DNA from: Plantago elongata | Lineage: Eukaryota > Streptophyta > Magnoliopsida > Lamiales > Plantaginaceae | Direction: 5' to 3' | Length of the DNA: 37,613 nucleotides | NCBI GenBank assembly: GCA_036897095.1 | Contig: JAYMSP010001010.1 | Span: forward strand, 1 to 37,613 | In this document: in pieces, positions 1 through 13,700 of the stretch | How positions within the stretch are numbered: the first letter of the stretch is position 1 | How the letters are laid out: each line of letters starts with the position of its first letter | Position numbers and translations under genes: made by a program | Notes under the pieces: model-generated | What the model was told of the DNA's origin: nothing | The model's database searches: none | Seen by the model: only the letters and a program-made list of their open reading frames with translations

Positions 1-1700
1 ATTTTTTTTTCTTTGACAAGATTGGGTAAAATATGACTTTTATTAATTTTCTTAATGATTAAATATAAATTTTGTTGATTTTCTTAATATCCGTCTTACT
101 ATAAATTAAATTTAAATCACAATCATAATAATTATCTAAAGACGAATCTTTATTTTAATTCAGAGATATACCTATATTCTTAAGAAAGTTATTAATGTTA
201 CTAAACAAAACAAATAAGCTATCGACCTTCGAATTTTTAATTTTGCAACAAAATTTATTTCGTCAACAACAGAGACGTTTTAAATATAATAAGAATGTTT
301 AGTCCATAAATATCATTATATACAATTTTGTTAAACATATTAAATTTGTTATTTAAATTATAGATGATCGAGTGAGAAGATTCACAATAAAATTTAAATT
401 ATAGGAAAGTACTACAGTAAAAATTCCATAAAGTAGTGAACTCCTTATAATCATAAAATAAACTCCGGTCCCAACTTGAAATCAGTTATAAATAAGAATG
501 AACTCCACATTATCATATTCCATGACTTTCTCCGATCCGCCTTAAGTAAATATACCTTTCTATAGTAATAAATGACGAAATATTCAATAATATTTATTAA
601 TATATTTGATTTTCATTTTGAAATTTAAGATGTAAAATACTTATTAAAATTGTTTGAGATAGTAATTTGAAATTTTGAGTAGTAAACCTATCTTTTAACG
701 TCCGTATAAATAGTAGTTCATCTATATATGAACCTTTTTGTTGGATCAATATTTGTAGCTTGTCAAGTTAGTTCTTAATAATTTTATTTAATAAATATAA
801 CATCTAAGTTATGCACATTATTTTATTATATATAAATATTTTTTAGTATAAACCTCACACTGTATGGAGTTTTTACTTTAGGAAATTGAAGCGGGTATAA
901 AAAAACAAAGAAATTCGAGTGGAATTGAAAATAGAAGCGGTAACAAAAGAGGAATTGAAAATGAAGTGTGTGACCAAGGGAGAGGAGAAAAACGCAGGGA
1001 AGAAGATCGTGCCCTAATATTTTAAATTGCAGGAAAAATATAATAGGAAAGATGAAGATATAATAATCAGTATGATAATTATACAAAATCACTTAAAAAC
1101 ATGAGTTGATCGAATGATTAGGTGTTGTGTGTGCGAGAGATGTGGTGTGAGATCGATTCTTGTTGTGTCCAGGCCTTTTTAAATTTAATTTGGAACAATT
1201 AATTAATAATAATAAAAATTAAATTAAAATCAAAATAAATAAAATAAATTATAATTTCGTGGTATTTAATTAAATAAATATATTTTTATCTTTTTTTATT
1301 TTAAGAATAAATATGATATTTTATTAATATTTATATTTTTTTATTTAAATATTCAAAAGATGAAAGAGTGATCACTCTACTATCAAAAGATGGGCAATTT
1401 ATTATGGATGGTTGGATCAAATGTATTTTCAAATGAGCCCAACAAACAATTATATAAACATCACTTACATAAGCATTTGAAAACACTTGAAAACACTCAC
1501 TAGTGACTATGACATGAAGTTTATCTATAACAAAGCTCTCACTTTGCTTTGGAACAGTAACAAAAACAATATTTGTGTTACCAGTTTGTGATTGCGACGG
1601 GAATATTTGAAGTTGTACATGCTGCATCAGGAGTTGTGCTTGGAAATATCTATCCATTCAATTCACCTGTGTATCACTTTCACTGTGCCAAACAAAGCAA
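1..1700. other. AT-rich upstream region, no gene recognised
   Basis: Mostly A/T-rich sequence with no recognisable coding region. Positions 141-300 resemble a segment of beta-galactosidase intron 1 (2265-2410), so part of it is a dispersed repeat. The minus-strand open frame at 1331-1657 has no recognisable domain and lies in the presumed promoter of the gene at 1769; it is left uncalled. Confidence 0.5.
141..300. repeat. Dispersed repeat, copy 1 (related to 2265-2410)
   Basis: Shares an interrupted similarity with 2265-2410, most clearly the stretch TTATTTCGTCAACAACAGAG here against TTATTTCGTTAACAACATAG in intron 1. Both are preceded by related A/T-rich sequence mentioning the same order of short words. 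Class unknown; probably a decayed transposable-element family. Confidence 0.4.
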
Positions 1701-1711
1701 GGGATATATAT
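1701..1711 (+). promoter_or_regulatory. Candidate TATA box of the beta-galactosidase gene
   Basis: GGATATATATTA-like sequence about 60 bp before the ATG at 1769, which would give a short 5' UTR of roughly 30 nt. This is position and sequence only. Upstream TATA-like runs are common in this AT-rich DNA, and a 5' UTR intron cannot be excluded. Confidence 0.35.
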
Positions 1712-1768
1712 TAAGATGTATGTTATCTTAAGGCAGATGATGATCATCAGAGTTTGCTGAGTCTGCAG

Positions 1769-4700
1769 ATGGGTTTGAAAATGTGGGTTTTGTTAATAGT
1801 AGTATTGTATTTGAACTTGTCGTCGGGCGAAGAATTCTTCAAGCCGTTCAATGTGAGCTATGATAGCAGAGCGATTGTCATCGATGGCCAACGCCGAATG
1901 CTTATTTCTGCTGGAATTCATTATCCCAGAGCCACTCCTCAGGTTTATTACTTATTTCTGCTTCTAGATTTCTAGTTTTCATACAATTTCACTCCCGCAC
2001 TTGTGTTTGTTGAAATTCCATCTCATCTAAATGTCGAACTTGTAGATAGGTCATAGGTGTGAAATTTAGTTATTAATATTAATACTCCAATAGGTTTCAG
2101 TTGAATCTGAATTCTCCTGCTTCTTTGTTTACTGCGTCTTGTGTATCACTTGAATGAAATGATTTAATTAACCAGCTCTCAGTTGTATGAATAAGTCTAA
2201 TTAGTATCCGACTAATTCTGATGGTTAAGGTTTCGAGCAAGTCACCGCAGAGACTGTTTAACTAGAGACGGACCTATATTATCAAGAAAATTTATCAAAA
2301 CATCTATGTTTTTATGTTTTTTAACGTTGATGTTTTCTCATATTACAAGAAGACTTATTTCGTTAACAACATAGACATTTTGATTAATATAGTTCGTCTT
2401 TAGATAATTTATCATGAGAGACTTTGTGTAAGGTTTATGCCTACTGCTTCGAATTATTTCCCATGTATCTGCAACTTTGTGCTATGTAGACCAGGTGCAA
2501 TGTATGTGCTTTCTCAGCTTGTTCTCATAAATCATTGAAATGATATGATGAATAAATCTTTGAAACTTGAAATATATAGCCACCCAAGTGTAGCTTAGTT
2601 TTCTTAAGTGCTCAAAATCAGTTTACCTTTTTTTTTTTCCCTTCTATTTCCTTGACTATCTCACCATTTGGTGTGTTTGAGAGGGGGGGGGGGGGGGGTT
2701 GCGATTTTTGTAAGTGTTGATCTTCTCATTTCACATATGGTTCACCGTTATGTCAGATGTGGCCAGATCTTATTTCTAAGAGCAAGGAAGGTGGAGTTGA
2801 TGTAATTGAAACCTATGTATTTTGGAATGGCCATGAGCCAGTTCAAGGCCAGGTATGATTTCTCCCCTGCATTTGTGAACTTCATAATCAATTTGCTTTA
2901 TGTTAGATCCTCTAACCCATCCTTCATTTTGTAGTATAACTTCGAGGGAAGATATGATATAGTGAAGTTTGTGAAGCAAGTTGGTTCCAGCGGACTTTAT
3001 TTATTTCTTCGTATCGGTCCTTATGTCTGTGCAGAGTGGAATTTCGGGTTTGATTCTCTTTTCTATGCAGATCATAAAATTATCTGTACTCGTCTGTTCT
3101 ACTTAACAGAGTTCCACACCATGGATTATTATATTCAAACCATTTGCATGGGTTCTTAGACCCTCTCCATCAGTTGCAACTCACTCAGTATCAAAATCTA
3201 TGCCACCGTCAACATTCCCCTCAATGCAACTCCCTTTGCAACTCTGCACAATTCACTAGTCCAACAGTGAGGCCCAAAATCTAATTTATTTTAACATTTC
3301 TTTCAAACTTAATTATGTTTCATTTTCTTTTCTCATTTCCTTTTAAACGTTATTCTTGAATTGATTTTAAATGTTGTTAATTAATTATAACAAAATTACA
3401 CTAGTATTTTTTTACTTGAAAATAAAAATTATATTATTTAAAAAATTACAATACATGAGATTGAAAATTAAAACACTGGAAATTGAAAATTACAACACTT
3501 AGAAATTAAGAATTACAATACTTGAAATTGAGAATTACGACAATGAAAGTATTACAATCAAATACTAAATAACATTCCCGATAACATTACACTTTAGATA
3601 ATTTGCATTTTAAAATTTAAATTAATGATGTACCTTAATTGTTTCAAACATTATTGTTACATTTAATATATATATTTAACTGAAATAAAAAGAAAAGAGA
3701 AAATCCAAATGAAATATAAATAAAAAGATAAACTAAAATTGAAAGGACAAATGAAAAAGAAGAGATGCAAGAACAGAAACACGGAATGAAGGTGAGAAAC
3801 AAATGCAAAGTGATAGAGGAATGCAAGAAGCATGAAGCAAACGACAAAAGACAAAATAATTTTAAATTAAAAAAAAGGAGCTTGGACGCTGGGCTGCGTC
3901 CCAAAATTTTTGGGGCGCAGCCCAGCGTCCCAAGTTTGGGACTCACTTTCAGACTCTACTGGAGTCTGAAAGTGAGGTCCAAAAGTGTTGCAACTCCATG
4001 TTGCAACACTGATGGAGTTGGTCTTAATAGATGAATCTGTTACAGCAAATACATGTTGCCATATTGTGGACTCTAGATGCCAAGATGGACATATATTGCT
4101 CGACTTAGTGCCAGACTCACCAATTCTAGGAGTCTATCAGTAGAAGCTTCACTTTCTTGAGCTCAAACTATCCTGGAACCCACTGTAAAAAGAATGAGCG
4201 CCTGTTAATAGCTATATTTACATCATCTGCTTTTGCATGTTATTTCTCAACGGTAGGGATAATGTTTGTACTTTTAATTAGATTTTCTGGAGATTTAAAT
4301 ATCATTCGTGTTTCCATTTATTGCTTTTCACTTAAGATGTGATTTTCTCATTCTCTGTGGTTTCCTAATAAAATCTGCACAAAGTTTTCATATCAATCTG
4401 ATGACATGCTCAATGTAGACAACGCTGATCCTTGAAAGAAAATTAGAGTTAGTCTACAACATGCAATATGAATCCTGTTTGATGGCTCCTTGGGGTCAGA
4501 AGAACAAGATCTTTACTGTTCTATTATCTTGCTGATGCATTAATGAACTATTTTGAATGCTTAAATTTGACTTGTTCCACTAATGAATGGTTAGTTTGGA
4601 TGTTTAGAGATGCTCAGCAGTATCTGTTATGCTTCAATTTTTTCAGAACATGAACTGAAACTGATAATTTGTAGGGGTTTTCCCGTCTGGCTTCGTGATA

Positions 4701-7700
4701 TACCTGGTATTGAATTTCGAACAGACAACACGCCTTTCAAGGTACCCCTTTTTTCACTACAAGCTTTACAATTCAAACACATCTTGGATGGGACCTGCAC
4801 TAGTGAGGGACCGACTGTCTTCTTAAGTATAACTGTATAAGTATAATGTCTTAAACAATATCAATAATGTTTTATGAGTGAACATGTTATATCAAACCCC
4901 CTAATATTTCTTGCTATAATCACAGTCTTTGTCTATCCCTTTATAAAAATACAAAATCTAGGGGAAGAGCGGTTTTTCCATAAGATATGGAAATTTCATT
5001 TTTTTCTATTTAGGGTATGTGGATTTTTATTCAATGCATGTGGGTTTTTACGTACTGTCTGTGGGTTTTTATGTTGTCTGTGGTTTTTATTTAGGGTCTG
5101 TGGGTTTTTACGTTGTCTGTGGCTTTCTATTTAGGGTTTGTGGGTTTTAATGTAAAAAAAAATGGAATTTCCATATCTAATGGAAAAATTGCTCTTTCCC
5201 TAGACTATCTCTTATAAAAATGATCCGACCCTCTATAAAGACGGTCCCTAGGAACATTTCCTTATATAGAAACACACTATCTCACTTAATAATGTTTTAA
5301 TCACTCTCTTTCCTCTCTCATACATTTTGCCATCTAATTACTACTTTATCAGTATAAACCATTGTTTTGTACCTTTATAAGTCTATTCCAATTATAGTTT
5401 TAGTGAAACGGAGGGAGTATTACAAGAGAGAGTTAACTGTCTGTATATTTGTATTGAGATCTGTTATGGATATGGTTGATATGACCATTGGCATGTGTTA
5501 CAGATGCAATCTAAAGAAAGAAAAGGAGTTCGAGCTAGGATTTTCTCTTTTCAGATTTGGCAGAAATAATGTCAGTCTGTGTTGGTAGCAGTATCGAATC
5601 TTAGTAGGAAATAAATGCTAGTTTTATCTGTTTCACATTCACAAGGCCTTCATTGGTGCAATATAAAAACATACATGGAAATTTTTGTTTTATTATGACT
5701 AGTGGAATTTCTCAAAGGAGAAGGTTATGCCCTTTCCCAGGGGAGTTAAGAATTTGGTTATTTACAAATACGTATCAGAAATCTGCTACCCTAGAAGTCA
5801 TTTTCTATTTATACCTATCAGCATGCATTCACTCCAAAGACATAAAATTTCTTGTTGGGGTCATAGGTTGAGCATGCCACATTGCCACCCACCTCATTTA
5901 ATTTGGATACTTAATACACTTCACATTTTATGATTAGCATACATACATTGTAATCGATAAATTAGAAAGACGGCTACTGAAAATTATATGATTAAATCTG
6001 ACATGCATAACCTAACATTTAATCTACAAAATATGCCAGGAGAAGCTTTTAATTTACACATTATGCTCATATTATGACCAAATTAGTGAAAATAAATGCA
6101 ACAGCCATTGGTATTTTATTACTCATTTCTAGGAATGCATTTTTCATGCAAAAGGGGCCAAATCAAACTCTTCATGAGGCCTAAAAACTTTCAAGGTGTC
6201 TCTTCTTATTATCTGCCTTGTCGAGTTCTGGGCAATTCTGGTTGTGATTAACTGAATGCACGTTTTGATGTGTAGTCATTCCTGCTCCTGGGTGGAGTGT
6301 TCCAGGTGGTCTTGCTACCACCTTCATAAGTCTTCATGATAACTGAATGCACGTTTTGAATCTATTAACTATGTATTTAGTATCTAACTGCATCAGATTT
6401 GCCTGTGTTTGCTATACACCCATCGGTGTGTTAATCTGTCACTCTTGACCTTTCAGGAAGAAATGCAGAGGTTTGTCAAAAAGATAGTAGGTTTGATGCG
6501 AGAGAATTCGCTTTTTGCATGGCAAGGTGGTCCGGTAATTTTGTTGCAGGTAGAGTCTCTGCTTGTAAGTTTACTCTCACATTTTGATTGAAAAAAGAAT
6601 ATTTACGTGCACTATATATCTCGGTAATATCTTATATAGTGTCAAACATATTGAGGGAGAAACCTTTCCGGTGAAGCACAATATAGAATACTATGCTGAA
6701 CTATTCTTTCGAGTGTAATATATCAAGATTTCTATATACAACTGTTTCCACACCTGGAAAAGTTCAACAGGGTTGCCTTCCATTCCCAGAGAAATCTGTT
6801 TCTCATGCCTGATGCGAGATTAATTTCTCAGCCTTGTGTCTTGATATTATATTTTCTTGTAATCCAGTGTTATTGGATCCAAACCATTCTTCAGCTTAAC
6901 CACTATATTCTTAACCACTATATTCTTAACCACTATATTCTTTTACTTTCAGACAGCATTAGACACAGATTGAAAGGGAGGGAAAGAAACAAGAAAAATT
7001 AGTGGGCTAGGCCGGTAAACAACATTTTTAGTTGTTCAACCAAGCTAGCTCTTCGGATAGCTCCCTCTGTCCATGTCAAGAATCAATAGTTTGTCATATT
7101 TTGCAAAATATGGAAAGCATTACTTCAGTATTTATTGATTTTTTTTTCTTTCTAAGTGTAGTGACTAGGAGAATATTGTTTTGTTAGGACATAGGACTAT
7201 ATAATTTAAAATCTTATTAAGTTTGTCAAGTTCGCAAATCTAGATTTATTAACTCCGGTTGGAGATCTATGATCGATTTCCATGGCAGAAGGATTATATA
7301 ATTTATATTTATAATCTAGGTAACTTTGTCAATCACCAATTTAGAGTTCTTGTTCTTGATGTTTTCCCAGATTTAAGTATAGGAGGATCGCAACAATGGT
7401 TGTAGCTTTATCAACAATATTTTGGTGATATTCTTTCGGAGTTCTTTCATTTCTCAAATTAATGGGATTGGAAAGATATATACGTTGCTTCATTTCTATT
7501 GGCATTAGATTTCAACCACCGACACCATTTTTACTTCAACATGCTATGTATTCAATGATATCTCAATTTCGGTGGTGGTATGCTCTTTTTTTCTTGCTTT
7601 CAGATTGAGAATGAATATGGAAATCTTGAAAGCTCTTTCGGGAGTAAAGGAAAAGACTATATGAACTGGGCTGCGAGGATGGCAGTCGGACTTGATGCTG

Positions 7701-10700
7701 GTGTTCCATGGGTCATGTGTAAGCAAGTTGATGCTCCGGAATACATTGTAAATACATGATATCCTTCATATTTTAATAGTTGTAGTGTAATTTGATGAAT
7801 ATCTCAAGTAGGTATAATATCCGTTAAAATGTCAATTGGCCTCCGTATTTACATTGTCTATCTATTTGCTCTGCCAGATAGATACCTGCAATGGTTACTA
7901 TTGTGATGATTTCAAGCCAAACTCCAACAAAAAGCCTAAAGTCTGGACTGAAAACTGGGATGGATGGTACTGCCTTCCTATGATTTGACACTATATTACT
8001 CATCTTGTTTTCATTGTGTGATGCATGAGTTAGTACAGTCTAAATTTATTATATTCTTAGTTACATATAATAAATTCTAGAAATAGTATATGAGAATATC
8101 TTGGTTAATTATCATGAGCCTGAACAGAAGAAGGCTTTAGCATAGTGCTGGATACGGTTTCATTTCTAATATTTTCTCCGGATCTTTTTCCTTGGGCTTC
8201 TGCTATTATCTCCTTATTGTATTCAACAGGCCCAATATACTTGAACTCTTGATAATGAAAAGTTTCACCTGAAGTTTGTCATTTGAGAATCACACCCTCC
8301 CCCCAGCAGGTGGTTTCTCAACTATGTATCGTACCATTCTTATCAGGCGCTGCGAGCTGCAATGTTGTCGAACACTAGACGACAAAAACTCGGGGGTTGA
8401 CAAATTTATTTATGTATTCAAAATTTTTTCTTCTCTTCATAAAATGAGTTGTCTGAAGATCTATCTAATTGACTTGCTGATATCCTGGTGCTTGCCATTC
8501 AAACTAGTTCATTGCTTTGTGTAGGGTCTTCATTGATTTGTTCTTTCACTTGTTTTGCTTATTAATACAGTTTTTGTCATGCTCTGTTGGGCTTGTTTTA
8601 TCTTGTCTTCATTATGATTGTTGGAGGAAATGGTCATGTGGAACTGTTGGTCCATCTTAAGACTCTATCCATATTTTTCTAGTTCATTTGCTTTATTAGT
8701 TCCTCCATGTGGCCTGTACAGTTTTGTATGGACTTAGAATTTTTACACCAATTGAACTGTCTTTTTATGTTCATTCTGTACAAGGTACACCAGTTGGGGT
8801 GATCGACTTCCACATCGTCCAGTTGAAGATCTTGCATTTGCTGTCGCTCGTTTTTACCAGCGTGGGGGGAGCTTCCAGAATTATTATATGGTACTCAATA
8901 GTGTTGCGTGCTTCGTTCTCCAGAGCTGCATTACTCATATGTGATTGAAATATCCCAACTAGCAGATTGCATCAAACCCTAGGTGTTTTACCTGTGTTTA
9001 GGTTGTCTTGATAATAAAAAAAATTCCTTACTAATAATCATATCCTTCTATCATTTCATTAACTGTGTGATCCCTCACCCCCCTCCCCCACATTTAATAC
9101 TATCCGCGCATCTCAGAAGTCATAACATTGAAAGTTGAAGTTTTGACAACGAAGCGCGGCTCAGTTGGTAAGACGCTTCATTCTCTTTGACATGGATACT
9201 TGGAAGTAGCTCTCTGTTTCACTTTCCAAATTCGTATGTATTAAAACTTCTGAAATTGGTGATTTATACTAATAGTTAATTACATGTTGTGCAGTACACA
9301 AAGCTGAGATTATATCTCTATTTTGCTTTCCAAAGACAACATGATTAGGATTATCACACAATTCAGCACATAAATAATTTTCAAATTTGTTGTTCACAGT
9401 ATTTTGGCGGGACAAACTTTGGGAGAACTGCAGGAGGCCCAAATTACATCACTAGTTACGACTATGATGCGCCAATTGATGAATATGGTCATAGTTTCAA
9501 ACTTGTTGAAAAGAAAATGCCCATCATACTGAACAATTGGCTGCCACAATGAAGCTTATATGATTCTCTCCGCTTAGGCTCCTATTATTTGCCTTTTCAG
9601 GACTTCTAAGCCAGCCTAAATGGGGACATCTGAAAGATCTTCATGCTGTGATAAAGCTCTGCGAGCCTGCCCTTGTCTCTGTTAATTCACCTCAGTACAT
9701 CAAATTAGGATCAAACCAGGAGGTATGTTTCTTCTCGAACCAAAAAGTTACTTTGAAATGCCCAATCTTCTTAATATCTTAATGTTTTTATTTACACTTG
9801 AAACATTATTATTGGAGGCGAGTCTGAAGGTGAGAGATATGAGTGGTTCCTGGTGTATATTCGTGAAAGAGTTGAACTTTCGGATACCTTTCTGAAGCTC
9901 ATTCTCCATAACGGATACCAATTACTTGGGTCAGTAAAAGAGAACCCACCATACATTTAATAAGTGTCTCAAGTATTTTATCTCTTCTAAGCTCTCTGAA
10001 AATATAACTGAAAAGTTATACGAGAAGCTTTCCTGACAATCAACTTATAACCAACATCATCAAGGCGAGGCGCGGAGTACATGGAGTACTTGATTTGGGA
10101 AATGAATAGCTCCAAGGTTATCTTGACTACATAAAGTACTTGGCTCTAGGAGCTAGGGAACAACTCAGGGACATTTGGTTGGAAACCATTTGTTTGTAAA
10201 GATCTTAGAATAGGATTGATTGTAAGGTGAACTCAATTGTCTGTTCTAGTGAATTGCAGGTCTAAGAAAGGCCGAGTGAACTAGTTGGAGGATTACGCCA
10301 CCTCCAGATACCAATATACTTGATATTTTATACACACGTAGGAGTGGTTCCAGGCATTACACAGATACATGTGTGTGCCCTCCTTTTTAAAATAAATAAA
10401 TAAGTAAATCTCCATGATTAGTACAAAAAATCCATTTTGCTCTCAGTAAGTAGATCTTTGTTTTTCTATCTTTGTTCATTGCCCTATTCAACCTTTGTTT
10501 ATTCTTTAGTAATATATATAGTCCCTTTTCGGCAGGCGCACGTATATGATGATAATGCTGGAAAGTGCTCAGCATTTCTTGCTAATATTGATGAATGGAA
10601 GTCGGCTTTAGTGAAGTTTCGTAATAAAGAGTACACTCTACCTCCATGGTCTGTAAGTATCTTGCCAGACTGCAGGAACACTGCCTTCAATACAGCTAAG

Positions 10701-13700
10701 GTATGATTACTGTAACACACATTAAACACTACATTACGCCCTCAAGACTAAATATCCCTTAGTACTTGGTTTGGTGCAAATCAACAAATTTACAGAAAAT
10801 TATCTCAATTTGGTTAAATTAGTCTGATAACGAGACAGAATGACTATATGTCTATATCACCCACTCAATTAAATTTGTAGACGTTCAATCTTATCTGCCA
10901 ATGCCAGTCATCAAATATATAGTTCTTACATCAAATCTTTCATGTAACACTGAGACCTCTAATTTTTTCCTTGTTTTCTGTTTCTTTCACTTGATTATAG
11001 GTTGGGGTGCAAACTTCAATCAAGACAATTGAATTCAGTGATGTTTCTGACTCAAATGTTCCTTTACAATTGTTAGCACCATATCAAGTTGCCATTAGTA
11101 AAAAAGTTTGGTATACTGTCAAAGAACCAATTGGTGTGTGGAGTGACAACAACTTTACATACCAAGGCATTCTGGAGCATTTGAAGGTGACAAAGGACAA
11201 GTCAGATTACTTGTGGTACACAACCAGGTATTTGCAATCTGTACATAAGTCCCTAAAATACTGTGTTTGACATAAAACTGATTAATTCAAAAGAAGTGAT
11301 GTTTACCCCCAAGTTCTTATCCAGTGAACCTTCTTGCATGTTGATTTTATTTGTCTCCTCTATTGCCCACCAGCAGAGAACTAAGGGCCTTGTTCATTGC
11401 CAACATTCTTGCACGGAACACTGTTAATCTCTCTATTTATTTCTTATGTAAACCTCTCTTGTGCAGAGTTTATGTATCTAATGAGGACATCTTATTTTGG
11501 AAAGAGAATCAAATCAGTCCTGTGCTTACTATTGGCAGCATGCGTGATTTAGTCTATATATTCATCAATGGTCAATTTACAGGTAATAATTTATTTTGTT
11601 TCTTTGCACGTCTCTCTTTCTTTGTCAAGAACTATATATAATATAATGCACATCTGTGTATATCTTTTGCTGGGTTTTCAATGAGACACTTGAAAAACTT
11701 TAAGAATTGATTCAGAGTAACTTTGTGATATCCACATCCATATGAATCTCTCTCTCCAATTATAATAATTTAGTCCACATCAATAATTTCCCACCAAAGT
11801 TTCAGCTAGCACTTCAGGATAGATTTTAAAATACCATTGAATGAAAATTCCAGCACGAGAATATGTTGTGCAACAATATGCTCAGGTAGATGGAAACGAT
11901 CGAAATTTCCAATGGTGACTGGTTAGGAACCACAACAATGCCAGCAGCAGAAACTGCATCTGCCATAATTTTACCCTGATCAAGATTGACTAAGCGGATC
12001 AGAAATGCCCAATTTTTTTACCTGTCTTGGATATAAGACCAGCTCTATTAAGATTCTAATTAGTTAATTGAACTGTGAAATAATAAGCTTTTCTCCTATT
12101 TTTGATGTAAGAAGAGCACATTCTTTGTCATACATATTTGCTTGCGCTGTGAGTTATAAGGTCATAACTCATAACACCTACTCTTTTCAAACTAATTCTA
12201 CTGTAAATGATTCTTCTCATTCAAAGTAGTAGTTTCTCTTTCTTTTCTTCTGCCACCAAACTTCATATGACCAGCTACGGTCCACAATTTCCGTCACTAT
12301 TTTAGTTTTCTTCATCCTGTTTCTGGTTCTGTTAGGTGAAAATATTGACTTCTCCTTGGATGTGGTGACATTTTTTTGACAGGTAGTGCAAAAGGTAAAT
12401 GGATAAAGGTTGTCCAACCTGTTGACCTTGTGCAAGGATACAACAATATAACATTGTTATCACAAACAGTGGGCTTGCAGGTACTCATTCTATTCTATCT
12501 GTTTCCTGGAATAACTTTATCATGCCTAATATCATGATTGCTAATAATGAAGCTGCATAAGATATATCCTTTTATACATGAATGGTCATGCCGTAAAGAA
12601 AGTGTCTGAGAAATGTCATTTTGAATTCAATTTACTGGGCCATTGGATTTGGTAAAATGTCAAATGCTAAATCTTGAAGATACTGCATCCCAAGATAAAA
12701 CAAATGAAAAATATTCAAATGCATGCATTTTATCCAGTCACTGTAACTACTAACCACTGGAGTAAAGCAAGTAAAGTAATACTATAGTAGTATGCATGTC
12801 AGTTTAAAGTTAAACTTCAGATAAAGGTCACTTGCCTGATAAATTCACCTTGCGAGATTTTTCTTAAAGAGAAAATTTTATTTTCCACTAAATTTTTTTT
12901 CGACTTTTTGAGTTTACCCCACATTCCTTTTCTTTTCCGCAATAGACACCAATAACTTTCAAAAAATTTTGGCCTTACACAAAGGACCGTTAACTTATTT
13001 TTAAATCACACCAAAACCTTTTGAAAAATTTTTCTTCGCCACCAAAACTTTTTTATATAGTTATAAATTATTTATTTTGAAATTTTTAAAATTTTATTCC
13101 TACAAAAAGAGCATAAGAAGTGTTCCGAAAAACAGGGATTACAATCCGAATCACAAATTATTAACCAACGACGATACTTTACTTTACAAACCAAAAACAC
13201 TTTCTTCACTTGTTATAAAATATAACAATAAGTTTCTTTTATGATAAATATAACAATGACATACTGCATTAGTATTTTGCGAAAGTGAAATTTCATATTA
13301 TAAGGACAAAAAATGATAAAATTTATTTGTATATTAATTGGAATACATATATTTTCTTCTATCCATAAAACTAATTTTTCGAACTCTCTTTACATTCCAT
13401 CTCTCAATTAGTTGCTTCAATAAAATTATAAAAATGAAGGCACAAAATATATACGCTCGTTCCACAAATATATACGTAGCTTTGTGTTATTTTTTACATC
13501 CAAACGCATGAATATATGCAATTGACCCTGGGCGCATATGCAGTTCTTTAAATCTCTACATTGAACCAATAGTTTATATGAAGAATTTGATTGCAAAAAT
13601 CCAAAGTCATGGAAAAATACGATGCATATTCCTTCCGACACTAGTCTAGAAACCCCAAAAAATTCATACGGACATATATTTTTGATTATTTAAATCAATG

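Noticed and set aside
826..1092. 88-codon minus-strand open frame
   Set aside because: Low-complexity Phe/Leu/Tyr-rich translation of AT-rich DNA with no family resemblance.
1331..1657. 108-codon minus-strand open frame upstream of the beta-galactosidase gene
   Set aside because: No recognisable domain, no promoter or splice evidence, and it overlaps the probable promoter of the plus-strand gene.
3644..4034. Open frames on both strands near 3.6-4.0 kb
   Set aside because: They fall inside the non-coding Harbinger-type MITE and its hairpins.
5012..5150. CRISPR-like or telomeric repeat array
   Set aside because: The units are imperfect T/G-rich minisatellite copies without unique spacers, and TTTAGGG appears only as scattered single copies inside a plant intron element.
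9150..9215. A functional tRNA gene
   Set aside because: Only the A-box half resembles a tRNA; no B box, anticodon arm or acceptor pairing follows.
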